Of a DNA stretch of 40,552 bases, positions 12,527 to 22,496 are shown piece by piece. Made by a program: the position numbers and the translations under genes. The DNA lies in the IMG/VR virus record IMGVR_UViG_3300030104_004692, positions 1 to 40,552 of that record; one strand, 5' to 3'. The stretch comes from a virus. Position 1 is the stretch's first letter; every line of letters begins with the position of its first letter. A model generated the notes under the pieces. That model was not told the DNA's origin, did no database searches, and was given only the letters and a program-made list of their open reading frames with translations.

Positions 12527-15425
12527 TCTCTTTCCTTTGTGAAATTAGATTACCTAATGGATCAAATGGAAACAGATTACTATAATCAACTGGATTTACA
12601 CCGGATCCAGGCATTCTTAATCCTTGAACTCTTGGTAAAGTTTGTTGATTTATTTCTTGATTTTCAGGCATAGTGTTTATTGCTCTAGCCATCATTGCTT
12701 CTTCTTCAGCATTTATTGGTGGCCCACCTATTTTATCAAACAAGTATTCTGGTGGAGGTAATGTATCAATGCTTTGTTCGTATTCAGCATCGGTTAGTTT
12801 AGGATAAAGTCTTTCTTCTTCATCTGGATTCATAGATAGATTATTTAAAGGATCTATTGGAGTTGGCTCACTTAGTTTTCTAAATATCTCTTCCATTGAT
12901 GCATCACTTTCATCAAATTTAAAATCATCAGGATACTCTCCTGCAAAAGCTTGATTTGCAATTTTTGCAAGAGCTATTCTTGATTGAGTTGATAAACCTA
13001 ATCCTTTACCTGGATTTTCAAGAAAATTTTTGAAAGATGAGTTGATTACTTCCATTGCGTTTGGATTAGATAAAATTTTATTTGCTCTGTTACCTAAAAA
13101 TAACATCGCTGCCATAGGAAAAAATCCCATACCATACGCACCAGCCCCAACTGCTATATTAGGACCAGATAAAACTAATCTTCTTGCTAAAAAAGTAGAC
13201 GCTTCAGGAACAACATAAGACTTAACCATGTCCATGTAAGATAACATATCATCATATTGTTTTAATAACTTGTTAGCTTTTTCATTTCCAAAAATTGTTC
13301 TCATTTGAACAGCTGCTGCTTCATTAGGTATGACCATTTTTCTAAATATATCAGCATCAAAATAAACATTTCCTGGACCTATGTTTTGAGCTGGTAAACC
13401 ATTAGGCATTGTCATTTCATCAAGTGTTTTGTATGGATTACCTGCTTGCGCAGCTTTACTTTCTCTTTGCATCCAACCTTGTATCCAGTCACCCATTTGA
13501 TTTTTATCGACTGGTCTAAATGACATTTGATAAGCGTTACCTACGTGGGCACCCCATAATCTTCGTAAAGTTTCGTTTCCATCTCTTGTGCCTTTTTTGA
13601 TTAAATCTGTTTTAAATGTAGTATTACCTTGAGCATCCCTTATTGCTTTGATTGCATATTCATCTGCACCAATTAATTTTTGTAAATCTTGCACAGCATT
13701 AAAACTAAAATCATTTTTCATTTGAAAAATATTTTTACTCATTTTAGCTAATACTTGATCCCTTTCCATCGAACCTGCTCTAATAAAACCTTCAACTTGT
13801 TTAAGAGATAATGCATTTTCATCAAAAGCAGATATTTTTCTGGCAGTTATTGAATCAAATGTTTTCATATTGTCTCCATAAAATTTATTTGCAAATTCTA
13901 TGTCTTCTTTAATTTGTTTTTTTGCTGCTTCTGTTAAACCTGTTTCTGCTATTGTAGAAGTTTTTTCTATATTTGTTAAGTTACCGCCTTTTGCTATTAC
14001 GTCTAAACTTTCAACAGGAAATCTTTGTGTGATTTTAGTTCCTGGATTTAAATCCATTTTTGCAAAATCAGTTTCTAATGCATTTTGTAATTTAGTATAA
14101 GTTGCAACTCCAGCGTCATTTTTATTTAAATAATCTGTAGTCTGATTTAACAATCTTCTTAAATCCATATATTCTGTAATAGAAATTTTTCTATTAGATG
14201 CTACCAATTTTTCGTAGGCATCATAAAACTGTCCGAAAGGTGTTCTTAATCTTTGAAATTCTTCAAATCCTGCCTTTATCTCTGGCGGAGCTAAAGCATC
14301 TCGTCTTAAAGAATTCATAAGAGATCTTACTTGATTTAATTCTATTACTCTTGGGTCGCCGTAAGTCTTCGCAAGGTTAATTACACGTTGATAATTTATA
14401 TCATTCATTCTTCTAAATCTTTCATAATTTTTAAGGACAGCTTGAGCAGTTCTTTCGGATGCAGAGGCAGCTGTTGCTAAATGCATACCAGGTTGTAATT
14501 CAAATACCTGTCTTGACATTTGGTTAAAATGTTCAATCGCTCCAAGTTGTGCTTCTTTAGCTGGTTTACCTATGTATGGAAGCTGACCAAAAATTCTATT
14601 TATCCCTTTTAATATTTTCCCTCCTGCAGAATTAGGATCTGCAAGCATTATATAAGTAGCTTTTAAATTATGGCTTTTAGCTATCTCAGCCATTTGTCTT
14701 GAATACTGTGACTCAAGTCCCATTATTTTTCTAAGTCCATACATACTGTCACTTGTAAGTGGACCTAATAGTTCTGCACCGGCATTGAATGTAAGAGCAA
14801 TTCTAAAATCATCTAGAGATCTTAGTAATTGATTTTTACCCATCATTTCTTTATAAGTTTTGTCTCCAACTTTACCTTTTAAATCTAATTGATCTCTTGC
14901 TATTTCATCTGCTAAATCATAAGCTAGTGCTCCACCAGTGTAACCCAGACTCCCAGATAAAGCAGTTCTTAAAGCTTGTTGCCCAGCTGTGGGACCAAAC
15001 CCTTTAGCCATGGCCACTATTTGTTTTAAGCCAACAACAGCTTTATTTAATAAAGGGTTTTTAAAATTAGAAGTTATTTTTTCTAACTCTGCAACATATT
15101 TTGTAGGATTTAAAAAAGCCTGAGCTAATCTTTTTCTGTCGTATAGAAGTTGCGCCATCATCATACCAATATCAGTATACATAGCTACTCTGTCTCTGTT
15201 CAAAGTATCAGATGTCATGGCTTTAATTGGATCTTGATACATGTTCTTATCTTTAGCTACTTTTTTAGCAGCTTCATTCTGTTCGTAGATCATTGTATCT
15301 AAAGGTTTACTTTCGATTACACCTTCACCAATCAAAGTATCTAAAAAAACTTTTTGTTGAGTATTAAGATTTCTTAAATCTATTCTGTTACTATTTATTA
15401 AATCCTGTAATTCTTTAGTGTCCAT
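12519..15425 (-). CDS. Large internal virion / DNA ejection protein candidate
   Basis: 968 residues. Mostly helical, with hydrophobic small-residue-rich segments at about 140-172 (FGPTAGQQALRTALSGSLGY region) and 756-778 (NIAVGAGAYGMGFFPMAAML region). The tail is long, acidic and Pro/Asn-rich. Large helical proteins with membrane-active patches at the end of a podovirus late operon are usually injected internal virion proteins, comparable in position to T7 gp15/gp16. No lysozyme or transglycosylase motif is evident. The ATG overlaps the upstream stop (TAATG). Confidence 0.6.
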   Translation of the reverse strand: MDTKELQDLINSNRIDLRNLNTQQKVFLDTLIGEGVIESKPLDTMIYEQNEAAKKVAKDKNMYQDPIKAMTSDTLNRDRVAMYTDIGMMMAQLLYDRKRLAQAFLNPTKYVAELEKITSNFKNPLLNKAVVGLKQIVAMAKGFGPTAGQQALRTALSGSLGYTGGALAYDLADEIARDQLDLKGKVGDKTYKEMMGKNQLLRSLDDFRIALTFNAGAELLGPLTSDSMYGLRKIMGLESQYSRQMAEIAKSHNLKATYIMLADPNSAGGKILKGINRIFGQLPYIGKPAKEAQLGAIEHFNQMSRQVFELQPGMHLATAASASERTAQAVLKNYERFRRMNDINYQRVINLAKTYGDPRVIELNQVRSLMNSLRRDALAPPEIKAGFEEFQRLRTPFGQFYDAYEKLVASNRKISITEYMDLRRLLNQTTDYLNKNDAGVATYTKLQNALETDFAKMDLNPGTKITQRFPVESLDVIAKGGNLTNIEKTSTIAETGLTEAAKKQIKEDIEFANKFYGDNMKTFDSITARKISAFDENALSLKQVEGFIRAGSMERDQVLAKMSKNIFQMKNDFSFNAVQDLQKLIGADEYAIKAIRDAQGNTTFKTDLIKKGTRDGNETLRRLWGAHVGNAYQMSFRPVDKNQMGDWIQGWMQRESKAAQAGNPYKTLDEMTMPNGLPAQNIGPGNVYFDADIFRKMVIPNEAAAVQMRTIFGNEKANKLLKQYDDMLSYMDMVKSYVVPEASTFLARRLVLSGPNIAVGAGAYGMGFFPMAAMLFLGNRANKILSNPNAMEVINSSFKNFLENPGKGLGLSTQSRIALAKIANQAFAGEYPDDFKFDESDASMEEIFRKLSEPTPIDPLNNLSMNPDEEERLYPKLTDAEYEQSIDTLPPPEYLFDKIGGPPINAEEEAMMARAINTMPENQEINQQTLPRVQGLRMPGSGVNPVDYSNLFPFDPLGNLISQRKENV

Positions 15426-17464
15426 TATTCAATTACCTTCAATTTATCAAATCCTAATTGATCTATAAACTTGTTTAATAATTCTGGATCTGATCCTATT
15501 ATTGCCTCTATGTTGGATTTAAATTCTGCATTTTTTTTATCTGCTTCTAAATTAGTTAATTTATAAGCTTGGTCGTAATCTATTATATCTTCTGGCATAA
15601 TACCAATATTTTCTGCAACTTTAATATCACTTTTAATTGAGCTAACTAATTGTTGTTCAAGAATTAAATATCTTGCTATGACTTCTGTAGGAGATGTAAG
15701 CAGTCCAAATTGATTTGTTAATTTTTCTGCTCTTTCAATATCTCTAACTGCTAATCTATCCTTATCTTTTAAAATGTTTGCTAAGGCATAAGAGGTTAAC
15801 AGTTCAATAGTCTTTAATTTAGCTTGTTTTTGTAAATCAGTTCCTTCTCCTTCTTTTAAACCTTTTTTAATTTGGTCAAGTCCTTTGTCAAAATAATTGT
15901 CTGCTGTTTTTATTGCTTCATTGTAATCTTCTTCACTTATTTCACCATCATCTAGTCTCATTTTTTGTTCTACTAAAAACTGTTCTTTTTGTGCATCTAA
16001 CTCAGTTCTTAAATCTGAAAATTTAGATTTTCCTATATATGATTTTAAAATATCTCCAGCTATTGCAGCAGTTCTTTGAATTGTACCTGGAGAACCAATC
16101 AGTGATGGATCTTTTACTGAAATGTCCAAGGCTTCTCTTACACCTTTTAAAGCTCTTGTTTTTAAACCAATTTTATTGTTGGTAGCTAAAATATCATCTT
16201 TATCCGGAGCATCCAATATTCTCATTGGTAAATCTGTAACATTTCTATATCTCGGATTGCCACCATCTCTATCAGTCATCATCGCAAATATATTACCAAA
16301 TTGATCAGTTTTTATTCTAGCTGTCGTAGTTTGTGAGTCTCCTGGTATTGTAAATTTTGCTATTTTATCTGGTAAAGAAAATTTTGATGTTTCATTATTT
16401 TTTTTCATGTTGGCTAATAAAGCCTTTTTAAGTTCAATTTCATCATCTCTTCTTTGAGCTTCTAAACTTAAAGCAAGCGGTATTACCTGTTGTCCTGATT
16501 GACCTAAAACATCTAGAAACCCTCTAAAACCGCCTTGTGTAGTTTTGTTACTTAATAACCCAGCAGCTAATTGTAATAAAAGTAATTTATTTGATTTTTT
16601 ACTACCCTCACCCATTAGATCTCCAACTGTTTTGTCTAATGATAATGCTAACAAACTTTTATCTCCACCTTGATTAAAATATTCATCTATATATAATTGA
16701 TTAGCTTTGAGTTCTTGATTATCTCTACTTTTATACTCTTCATCAATTGTTACATCGTCAACCACTATACCCTCTCCTTCAGGTCCTTTTTGAGCGTCAA
16801 CAGTTTGTTCCTCTATTATATCTTGGCTAGGTCTTCCATCCTCTTCATTAATATTCGTAAGCATTACATCAGGAGCTAACATCTGGTTTTGTTCATTTGC
16901 ATTATTAATATTTTCTATTATTGCATCAGGCTCTATCTTGATTCCTGTATCTTCTGCTTGCTGATTTACCGTTTCAATAATTTCTGAACCTGTCATACCA
17001 GGAAAATCATCTTCTAAAGTTCTTTTTTCTTTTGTTACTATATTTGAATCATCGGGTAACGATACTTTTGGTTCTGGTAACCCTTCTCCAAAAACACTTA
17101 TGTCTTTTCCAATTATTAATTGTTTTGTATTTGTCGGATTAGCAGCATTTATTCTGTCTATAACAGTTTTTTCTGATGGGTTAAGTGCATTTCTTAATCC
17201 TTCTATACCACCTACTGCACCTAATGCGGTTCCGCCATAGACCACTGCTTTGCCCATTGGTGTTCTTGGAAAAACAACACGTCCAGCAAAATTTAAAGGA
17301 CCTCTGACTGAACCTGGTAATCTATTATATAAACCTCTAGCTGTTTCTGCTCTCTGTCTTAGCCCTTGTCGTGAAAATAAAGGGGCTTGTTCAAATGGAG
17401 CTGGTGGCATTCCTCCACTTTGTAGCTTAGTGCTAGTTACTTTTCTTCGCAAACGATTAATCAT
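15425..17464 (-). CDS. Internal virion protein candidate (679 aa)
   Basis: 679 residues: an Arg-rich N-terminus, a small hydrophobic segment (AVVYGGTALGAVGGIEGL, about 73-90), a long acidic low-complexity region (about 110-260) and a helical C-terminal half rich in K/E/D with GDILKSYIGKSKFSDLR-type helices. GGAGG lies eight bases before the ATG. By size, helical content and position between two other predicted internal proteins, it is likely packaged in the virion and ejected with DNA. No sequence family is recognised. Confidence 0.55.
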   Translation of the reverse strand: MINRLRRKVTSTKLQSGGMPPAPFEQAPLFSRQGLRQRAETARGLYNRLPGSVRGPLNFAGRVVFPRTPMGKAVVYGGTALGAVGGIEGLRNALNPSEKTVIDRINAANPTNTKQLIIGKDISVFGEGLPEPKVSLPDDSNIVTKEKRTLEDDFPGMTGSEIIETVNQQAEDTGIKIEPDAIIENINNANEQNQMLAPDVMLTNINEEDGRPSQDIIEEQTVDAQKGPEGEGIVVDDVTIDEEYKSRDNQELKANQLYIDEYFNQGGDKSLLALSLDKTVGDLMGEGSKKSNKLLLLQLAAGLLSNKTTQGGFRGFLDVLGQSGQQVIPLALSLEAQRRDDEIELKKALLANMKKNNETSKFSLPDKIAKFTIPGDSQTTTARIKTDQFGNIFAMMTDRDGGNPRYRNVTDLPMRILDAPDKDDILATNNKIGLKTRALKGVREALDISVKDPSLIGSPGTIQRTAAIAGDILKSYIGKSKFSDLRTELDAQKEQFLVEQKMRLDDGEISEEDYNEAIKTADNYFDKGLDQIKKGLKEGEGTDLQKQAKLKTIELLTSYALANILKDKDRLAVRDIERAEKLTNQFGLLTSPTEVIARYLILEQQLVSSIKSDIKVAENIGIMPEDIIDYDQAYKLTNLEADKKNAEFKSNIEAIIGSDPELLNKFIDQLGFDKLKVIE

Positions 17465-17467
17465 CGT

Positions 17468-18331
17468 TTACCTCCCACCAAATGCTGCGTAAGCTCCAAG
17501 ACCTGTGCCTACAGCTTGACCTATAGGACTAGGTTGTGGTGACGCTGATTGAGTGAATCTAGCTTGAGAAGCTGATGGCACACCTGATTGTATATCTGAT
17601 ACAAAAGCAACTCTTTGATATGGCTCTTGTATTTGTTGTAATGCTGTTTGTCTTGCTGCTTCTAGACCAGCTTGACCAATACCTCTTTGTAATCCACCAA
17701 GCCCTGCGAGACCTGATAGTTGTGACTCTCTTTGTTGTAAAGCTGTTCCTGCTAATTGACCTTGAAGTTGACCAGCACTTAAACCTGTTTGTGTTGCAAG
17801 ATTTCTTTGAGATTGCAATTCTCCTAATGCTGATTCAAAACCTTGACCATATACTCCACCAAGCACATCTGATTTTTGTCTCTGGAGTTCTGCTATACCA
17901 ACACCTTCTCTACCTCCACCAAAGTTACCTGATGCAACAGCTCTAGCTGCAAGATCTGCTTCTTTTTGTGCATAGCTTTCATCAATTCTGTTCACAACAT
18001 TTTGTATAAAAGGATTCATCGCAGCTTGAACATCTGCTGCACTAAATGTTTTACCGGCCGCGGTCTGCGCTCCTTGAATAGCTGACGCTGCATCAGTCAT
18101 TTGTTGCGTTCCTGCAGGTCCAGATCTAGCTAAAGTCAAAGCTTCTGTTTCTGCAGTAGACATGGGTTGCACTTGAAAAGCTGGAGGAGTGGTTTGTTTT
18201 ACAGCTAATTCTCTAGCTGCATCCATTAAACCAAGTCTTCTTGCCTCTATTTCAGGTGCTTCTCTAATTGTTTGGACGTTAGTTGTATCCGCTGGGACAT
18301 TTCCTCCGCCACCTCCGCCGCCACTACTCAT
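17468..18331 (-). CDS. Virion protein rich in Ala/Gln/Gly, injection apparatus candidate
   Basis: 287 residues. It starts with seven consecutive glycines, then a long helical region rich in Ala, Gln and Gly (TDAASAIQGAQTAAGKT, GELQSQRNLATQTGLSAGQL) and a Ser/Pro tail. Such Ala/Gln-rich helical proteins are typical of podovirus internal core or tail-tip injection proteins. AGGAG precedes the ATG. It overlaps the GNAT-like gene by eight bases and is three bases from the next gene. Confidence 0.55.
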   Translation of the reverse strand: MSSGGGGGGGNVPADTTNVQTIREAPEIEARRLGLMDAARELAVKQTTPPAFQVQPMSTAETEALTLARSGPAGTQQMTDAASAIQGAQTAAGKTFSAADVQAAMNPFIQNVVNRIDESYAQKEADLAARAVASGNFGGGREGVGIAELQRQKSDVLGGVYGQGFESALGELQSQRNLATQTGLSAGQLQGQLAGTALQQRESQLSGLAGLGGLQRGIGQAGLEAARQTALQQIQEPYQRVAFVSDIQSGVPSASQARFTQSASPQPSPIGQAVGTGLGAYAAFGGR

Positions 18332-18755
18332 TTGTTTCTCCTATAAATTTATCTAGTTGCACGTGTGTTTTTTTATAACCTTTTGTTTTTAAAAATCTTT
18401 CCCATCCAGGTCGAGCATAATATTCCATTTTCTTAACTCCTTGTGTTTTAGCCCATTCTTCCATTGGTTTTAAAAAATGAACCCACTTACTCATTTGTTC
18501 TCCTGTTAGTATCCTAAAATTCATTGTGCGATATTTAGGGTACTGTTTTAATTCTGTTACTCCTACTGCGTAGACTTTTTGTTCTTTTTCTTCAAAAGCT
18601 ACCCAAAGTTGCATCATGTTTTTCTTAACCTGATCTTTTATATGATCATGATCAGCATAGCTACCAGAGCTATCTAATGCTTTTTGTATGTAGTCTTTTA
18701 CAAAAATCCAAACTTTGTCTACCTCTTCACTTTCCCACACCCTTATTAAATTCAT
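18324..18755 (-). CDS. GNAT-like protein (gp13-like position)
   Basis: 143 residues. The central strand-helix order (QLWVAFEEKEQKVYAVGVTEL, then MNFRILTGEQM, then WAKTQGVKKMEYYARPGWERFLKTKGYKKTH) matches the C-terminal part of GNAT acetyltransferase folds, ending in the typical GYK beta strand. T7 internal protein gp13 has a related fold and a similar place in its operon. An acetyl-CoA-binding R/Q-x-x-G-x-G/A loop is not evident, so it may be structural rather than enzymatic. The start overlaps the upstream stop (TAATG). Confidence 0.6.
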   Translation of the reverse strand: MNLIRVWESEEVDKVWIFVKDYIQKALDSSGSYADHDHIKDQVKKNMMQLWVAFEEKEQKVYAVGVTELKQYPKYRTMNFRILTGEQMSKWVHFLKPMEEWAKTQGVKKMEYYARPGWERFLKTKGYKKTHVQLDKFIGETNE

Positions 18756-20002
18756 TACGATGCCATTCTTTTCGCTAATTTGTCAAAGTCTGCCATCTGT
18801 TTATAAAAAAATCTTGCGCCTAATTCTCTTTGTTGTTTTTTGTTTTTTGGGTTTGCACCTAAAGCGATACCTGCGCCTCTTACTGCTTTAGATTTTGTTA
18901 CAAACTCTCCGTCAGCTAATTGAGCTAACATAGTATCTTTTTCCTCGTTACCTTTACCAGCTGCATCAACAACTAATTTACCTGAGGTTCTTTTGTAATT
19001 TTTAGGATTGTTCTCATCTGTGTTTGACATGCTTGGTAATTTGTCAACCAATGCACCAGTCTTCATTCTCATGACTCCACCCAAAAGTCCTCCCATACCT
19101 GGCATCGGAGTTGGCACAGGCATATTAGGATCCTGAAAAGGAATTCTTGGTAGACCTTGAGGAGGAGGAGTAGTTTCTTCCTCATCTATTGTTGTTTCTT
19201 CAATAGATTCAATTGGTTGATTACTTGCTCTACCACCAGCTGCAAGTTGCATTATACCACCACCTTTTTTATTTTCTTGATCTGCTAAATATTTATCAAG
19301 CGCGTCTCTTTCTTCTGGTGTCGGTCTATAACCTTCCATCATAATCTTTTTAAATAGTTCTGCTGGATCTAAATTTATATTTTTAACGGGTCCTCCGTCA
19401 TCAAATGATGCGATACCACCTTGATTCATGTTGCTGTAAGGTTCATCTGGATATTTACTGTAATCAATTGGATCAATATCTGGATCATCATAAGGCATAA
19501 ACATGCTTGGGTCAGCTGCATAAAATTTATTGTATCCTGGTATTTTTGGTTTTTCAGGTGGCTTAGGGTCGAATGCTCCAAGACCTAGTCCTGCTAAAGC
19601 TGCACCACCAGCACCAATTCCCACTTTAAGTGGATCGTAAACGTCTGGACCAATGCCCTTTGGATTTGGTCTTTTGAAAACATCTGTAAAACTTGTTAGT
19701 GATTCAGAAAACGAAGGAGTTTTAGTTGGAAGCTCGCTAGCACCAATCGGCATTGTCTGCATTTGCTCCATAATTCCTGCTTTTGTAATAGGGCTATCTA
19801 CCACTGGTTGATTAACACCCATAAATGCAAAATCTTTTGCTAAAGGATTAGCTGGTTGTCCCATAGCTAAATTAGTCCCGCCCATCAATGCTGCTGACAT
19901 TGCGGTATCCATGACTGTTGATTTTAATAGATTTGAGCCTCTTTTACCTTGTAAGGCATTAATACCTCCAGATATAAGAGCTGACATTAAAAGTGGATGC
20001 AT
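18755..20002 (-). CDS. Virion-associated protein with GG-patch repeats
   Basis: 415 residues. The N-terminus is small-residue rich (MHPLLMSALISGGINAL). The middle holds NQGGIASFDDGGPV and MQLAAGGRASN, short GG patches of a kind seen in many marine phage virion proteins. The C-terminus has LAQLADGEFVTKSKAVRGAG followed by a basic helix. The DGEFV..AV.GAG signature is familiar from pelagic phage late operons, with no known function; a role in the internal core or tail is inferred. AGGAG lies before the ATG. Confidence 0.55.
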   Translation of the reverse strand: MHPLLMSALISGGINALQGKRGSNLLKSTVMDTAMSAALMGGTNLAMGQPANPLAKDFAFMGVNQPVVDSPITKAGIMEQMQTMPIGASELPTKTPSFSESLTSFTDVFKRPNPKGIGPDVYDPLKVGIGAGGAALAGLGLGAFDPKPPEKPKIPGYNKFYAADPSMFMPYDDPDIDPIDYSKYPDEPYSNMNQGGIASFDDGGPVKNINLDPAELFKKIMMEGYRPTPEERDALDKYLADQENKKGGGIMQLAAGGRASNQPIESIEETTIDEEETTPPPQGLPRIPFQDPNMPVPTPMPGMGGLLGGVMRMKTGALVDKLPSMSNTDENNPKNYKRTSGKLVVDAAGKGNEEKDTMLAQLADGEFVTKSKAVRGAGIALGANPKNKKQQRELGARFFYKQMADFDKLAKRMAS

Positions 20003-20034
20003 ATTTCTCCTGTAAAAACTTTATTCCCACCAAT

Positions 20035-20880
20035 TTACTTAATTTTTGCTCCTTCGTCAATAAACCTTCCACGATAACTATAGTCACCATGATGTGTAAT
20101 ATAAGCATCAACATTAGCATATATCTTACCTCCTATGTCTGTCCATTTTTTACAGAAGGCAAAGTCCTCGCCCATGAAGGTCCCTTTTTCTGAGTTAAAA
20201 TCTGTGTCCCAAAAGTTCCAAAAATGCTCTGTTTCTCTCATTTGTTGGTTTAACATAGTTTGTTGTTTTATTTTAAGATGAGGGTAAGCCTCAGCCATTT
20301 TAACAAATACATTTCTTTTTATTAACATAAACCCAGCCGGTCCTCTTTTTATCTCTGTGATTCCATTATTACATTCTATGTTTTCTGGATCAACAAAACC
20401 CATTGGATAATAATAACCACACTTACTTATGTGTCTTCCAGACTTTTCACTTATGTTTTTTGCTTTATCCCAATCTATTACTTTCATAGGATAAGGTGTT
20501 AAAACAATATCTTTATCAGCTTTAAGCATAGTCAATATAGATGTTTCGTCAAACTCTACATCCGTATCTACAAATAACATGTGAGTACAATTAGATTTTA
20601 AAAAAGCTGATGTACATAAATTACGCCCTTGAGTGACTATTGAAGATTGTATTAAATGAAATGTTACTGGTATCTTGTGTCTTTGTAACATTGCTTGCAT
20701 TTCAAGAGTTGCTCTCATGTAGTGAATATCTACACCTCCATGACAAGGAGATGTAAAAAATAATTTTATTTGTTTTGGATCTTCCTCTGTCCAATTTAAT
20801 ACATCGTTACCTTTGTTTGTATTTTGACCAAATATATTTTTTTCATTTATTATACTGCTTTCGTCTATCTTGTATGTCAT
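20035..20880 (-). CDS. GT-A fold glycosyltransferase (GT2-like)
   Basis: 281 residues. The nucleotide-sugar-binding DxD is FVDTDVEFD (D105, D107) at the end of a hydrophobic strand. Upstream QGRNLCTSAFLKSNCTH is the typical GT2-like helix, and KRGPAGFMLIKRNVF with FMGEDFAFCKKW is the acceptor/ED segment. It should transfer a sugar from a nucleotide donor. It overlaps the next gene upstream by four bases (ATGA), so the two glycosyltransferases are co-translated. Substrate unknown; virion protein or host envelope are candidates. Confidence 0.85.
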   Translation of the reverse strand: MTYKIDESSIINEKNIFGQNTNKGNDVLNWTEEDPKQIKLFFTSPCHGGVDIHYMRATLEMQAMLQRHKIPVTFHLIQSSIVTQGRNLCTSAFLKSNCTHMLFVDTDVEFDETSILTMLKADKDIVLTPYPMKVIDWDKAKNISEKSGRHISKCGYYYPMGFVDPENIECNNGITEIKRGPAGFMLIKRNVFVKMAEAYPHLKIKQQTMLNQQMRETEHFWNFWDTDFNSEKGTFMGEDFAFCKKWTDIGGKIYANVDAYITHHGDYSYRGRFIDEGAKIK

Positions 20881-21818
20881 GCCATTCCTTTTATTTTTAA
20901 TAGTTGATCAAATAGACTTACCCATTCTTTGGCTCGCATATCCCAATTGTAAAAAGTTTTATAAAATTTTACTTGATCTTTTAATCTGTCGTGTAACACT
21001 GGCTCATGATAGTTGTCTGCAACGAACTCGATCACCGCTTTGAATTTTTTAGCTAAAGTGTACATATTTGTTTCGTAATTTACATAATGTGCATATTCTG
21101 TGCATGTTTCATAAAGTGCACCAAAGTTAGTAACAATAGCCATGTTACCAGCTGCCATTGCTTCTATTGCTGAAATACAAAATGTTTCTTCCCATATTGA
21201 AGGATAAGCAAATATATGGGTGCTTTGCATAGCTTCTATTACTTCAGTATTAGGTTTGTATCCTATATTGTTTACATTTGGTAAGGTGTTCATTTTATCG
21301 TACATAGGTTGAAATTGATCTTTGTTTTGTTTATCAAATTCATCACCATATATTTTAGTTGAGCTATAAACATCTAATTCTATGTCATCTCTTTTAATGA
21401 GTTCCATAGCTCCAAGTAATACATTTAAACCACGCCATGGTGTTGATGTATGAATTAATTTTATTTTATCACCTTTTTTCCATGTAGGTCTTGGCTTCCA
21501 ATCAATATCAGGTAATGCATTTTTAATCACACAACATTTGTGAGTAGGTAAACCATAAGCATATCTAAATTTTTCATAAGTCCAATGAGAATTAAATACG
21601 TACCAGTCATACTTTCTATGATTTTCTTTCTCTTTAAACCAAGGGGCTATATTTGGTTGGTCATAAGAATTCTTCATCCATAATATGCTTATCTTATCTG
21701 GATCTATTGGTTCTTTTTCTGGTACTGATGTTGTTATTTGAAATTTTTTAAAGTAAGAGGAGTCTATTCTTTTTCTTAACTCTTCGAACTGTAGCTCTGT
21801 TCCACCTTTTGCTTCCAT
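20877..21818 (-). CDS. GT-B fold glycosyltransferase (GT4-like)
   Basis: 313 residues. The N-terminal half carries VFNSHWTYEKFRYAYGL and VIKNALPDIDW. The C-terminal Rossmann half has LIHTSTPWRGLNVLLGAMEL and the GT4 donor-site signature AYPSIWEETFCISAIEAMAAG, with the EX7E pair E211 and E219. It is a retaining glycosyltransferase by family. It is somewhat short and starts close to the first Rossmann region, so part of the usual N-terminus is reduced. The ATG overlaps the upstream stop (TAATG). Confidence 0.87.
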   Translation of the reverse strand: MEAKGGTELQFEELRKRIDSSYFKKFQITTSVPEKEPIDPDKISILWMKNSYDQPNIAPWFKEKENHRKYDWYVFNSHWTYEKFRYAYGLPTHKCCVIKNALPDIDWKPRPTWKKGDKIKLIHTSTPWRGLNVLLGAMELIKRDDIELDVYSSTKIYGDEFDKQNKDQFQPMYDKMNTLPNVNNIGYKPNTEVIEAMQSTHIFAYPSIWEETFCISAIEAMAAGNMAIVTNFGALYETCTEYAHYVNYETNMYTLAKKFKAVIEFVADNYHEPVLHDRLKDQVKFYKTFYNWDMRAKEWVSLFDQLLKIKGMA

Positions 21819-22027
21819 TATTTTAAGGGTTCTTTACCAAAAACATCAAAGCCTTCTGGAATAATAATCTTCACATCTCTTTGAATGTCTTTTGAATCCA
21901 CTCCTTCCTTTTTTATTTCTTCTTCTGATTGATATATTTTACCTGTTTTTTTATTTTTAAGTGTAGTGACAGAATCACACTTTATTCTAGGAACTTTCTC
22001 ACCGTTTATTGTTACATACTCAACCAT
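21818..22027 (-). CDS. Hypothetical small late protein (69 aa)
   Basis: 69 residues, beta-rich N-terminus (MVEYVTINGEKVPRIKCDSVTTLKN split across two strands) and a charged Lys/Glu section, ending in IIIPEGFDVFGKEPLK. It is coupled on both sides by TAATG overlaps. Small proteins like this accompany tail genes in marine phages; no function known. Confidence 0.55.
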   Translation of the reverse strand: MVEYVTINGEKVPRIKCDSVTTLKNKKTGKIYQSEEEIKKEGVDSKDIQRDVKIIIPEGFDVFGKEPLK

Positions 22028-22356
22028 TATGTTCTATCCTGTTCAAGTATTGCAACTGTTCCTGAAATTACATTCGAATGACTAGCTGTTAAATTTAAAA
22101 CATCACTTTCTTCAAATACTTTTATACCCGTTACTACATCTGTGGTTGTAACTGTAGGCATGGTTCTTCTAGAAAAATTAAAGGTAGCACTTGCTGAGTT
22201 ATCAGTAATTGAAGCAGATACACTAACTGATCCAGCACTAGCATTGAAAGCTTGTATACTTTTTATCATAGCTACAGTTTCTGCTGGCACGGTATAAACT
22301 GCAACAGCATTTGTAGTTGTTAAATTAAATTGTTTATTTATAAATTTATTTGCCAT
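22027..22356 (-). CDS. Small beta-rich virion protein
   Basis: 109 residues, almost entirely beta-prone (VAVYTVPAETVAMIKSIQAF, then SVSVSASITDNSASATFNF, then ISGTVAILEQ). This resembles a jelly-roll or Ig-like decoration or tail protein and is similar in style to the products at 31872-32261 and 39436-39741. A structural role is inferred from composition and from its place in the late operon. Confidence 0.6.
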   Translation of the reverse strand: MANKFINKQFNLTTTNAVAVYTVPAETVAMIKSIQAFNASAGSVSVSASITDNSASATFNFSRRTMPTVTTTDVVTGIKVFEESDVLNLTASHSNVISGTVAILEQDRT

Positions 22357-22496
22357 TATCTGCCTTGACGATTGTAGGGTTTATAATCTCTTTTTTCCGA
22401 TTTTGAAAGGTTTTTCTTATGTCTTCCTGGTCTTTTTTTTGGCTTAGGTCTGTCGTACCAAGCTGTACCAAATTGAGATTTTTTTTTCTTAGCCAT
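22356..22496 (-). CDS. 46-residue basic protein
   Basis: The ATG at 22496 overlaps the upstream stop, and the stop overlaps the next ATG (TAATG on both sides). The product is very basic: it begins MAKKKKSQFGTAWYDRPK, then has KPKKRPGRHKKNLSKSEKR and ends YNRQGR. The RPGRHKK...KS.KR...YNGQGR-like pattern is familiar from small proteins in marine phage late operons. About 17 of 46 residues are Lys or Arg, so DNA or nucleoprotein contact is plausible but unproven. Confidence 0.72.
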   Translation of the reverse strand: MAKKKKSQFGTAWYDRPKPKKRPGRHKKNLSKSEKRDYKPYNRQGR

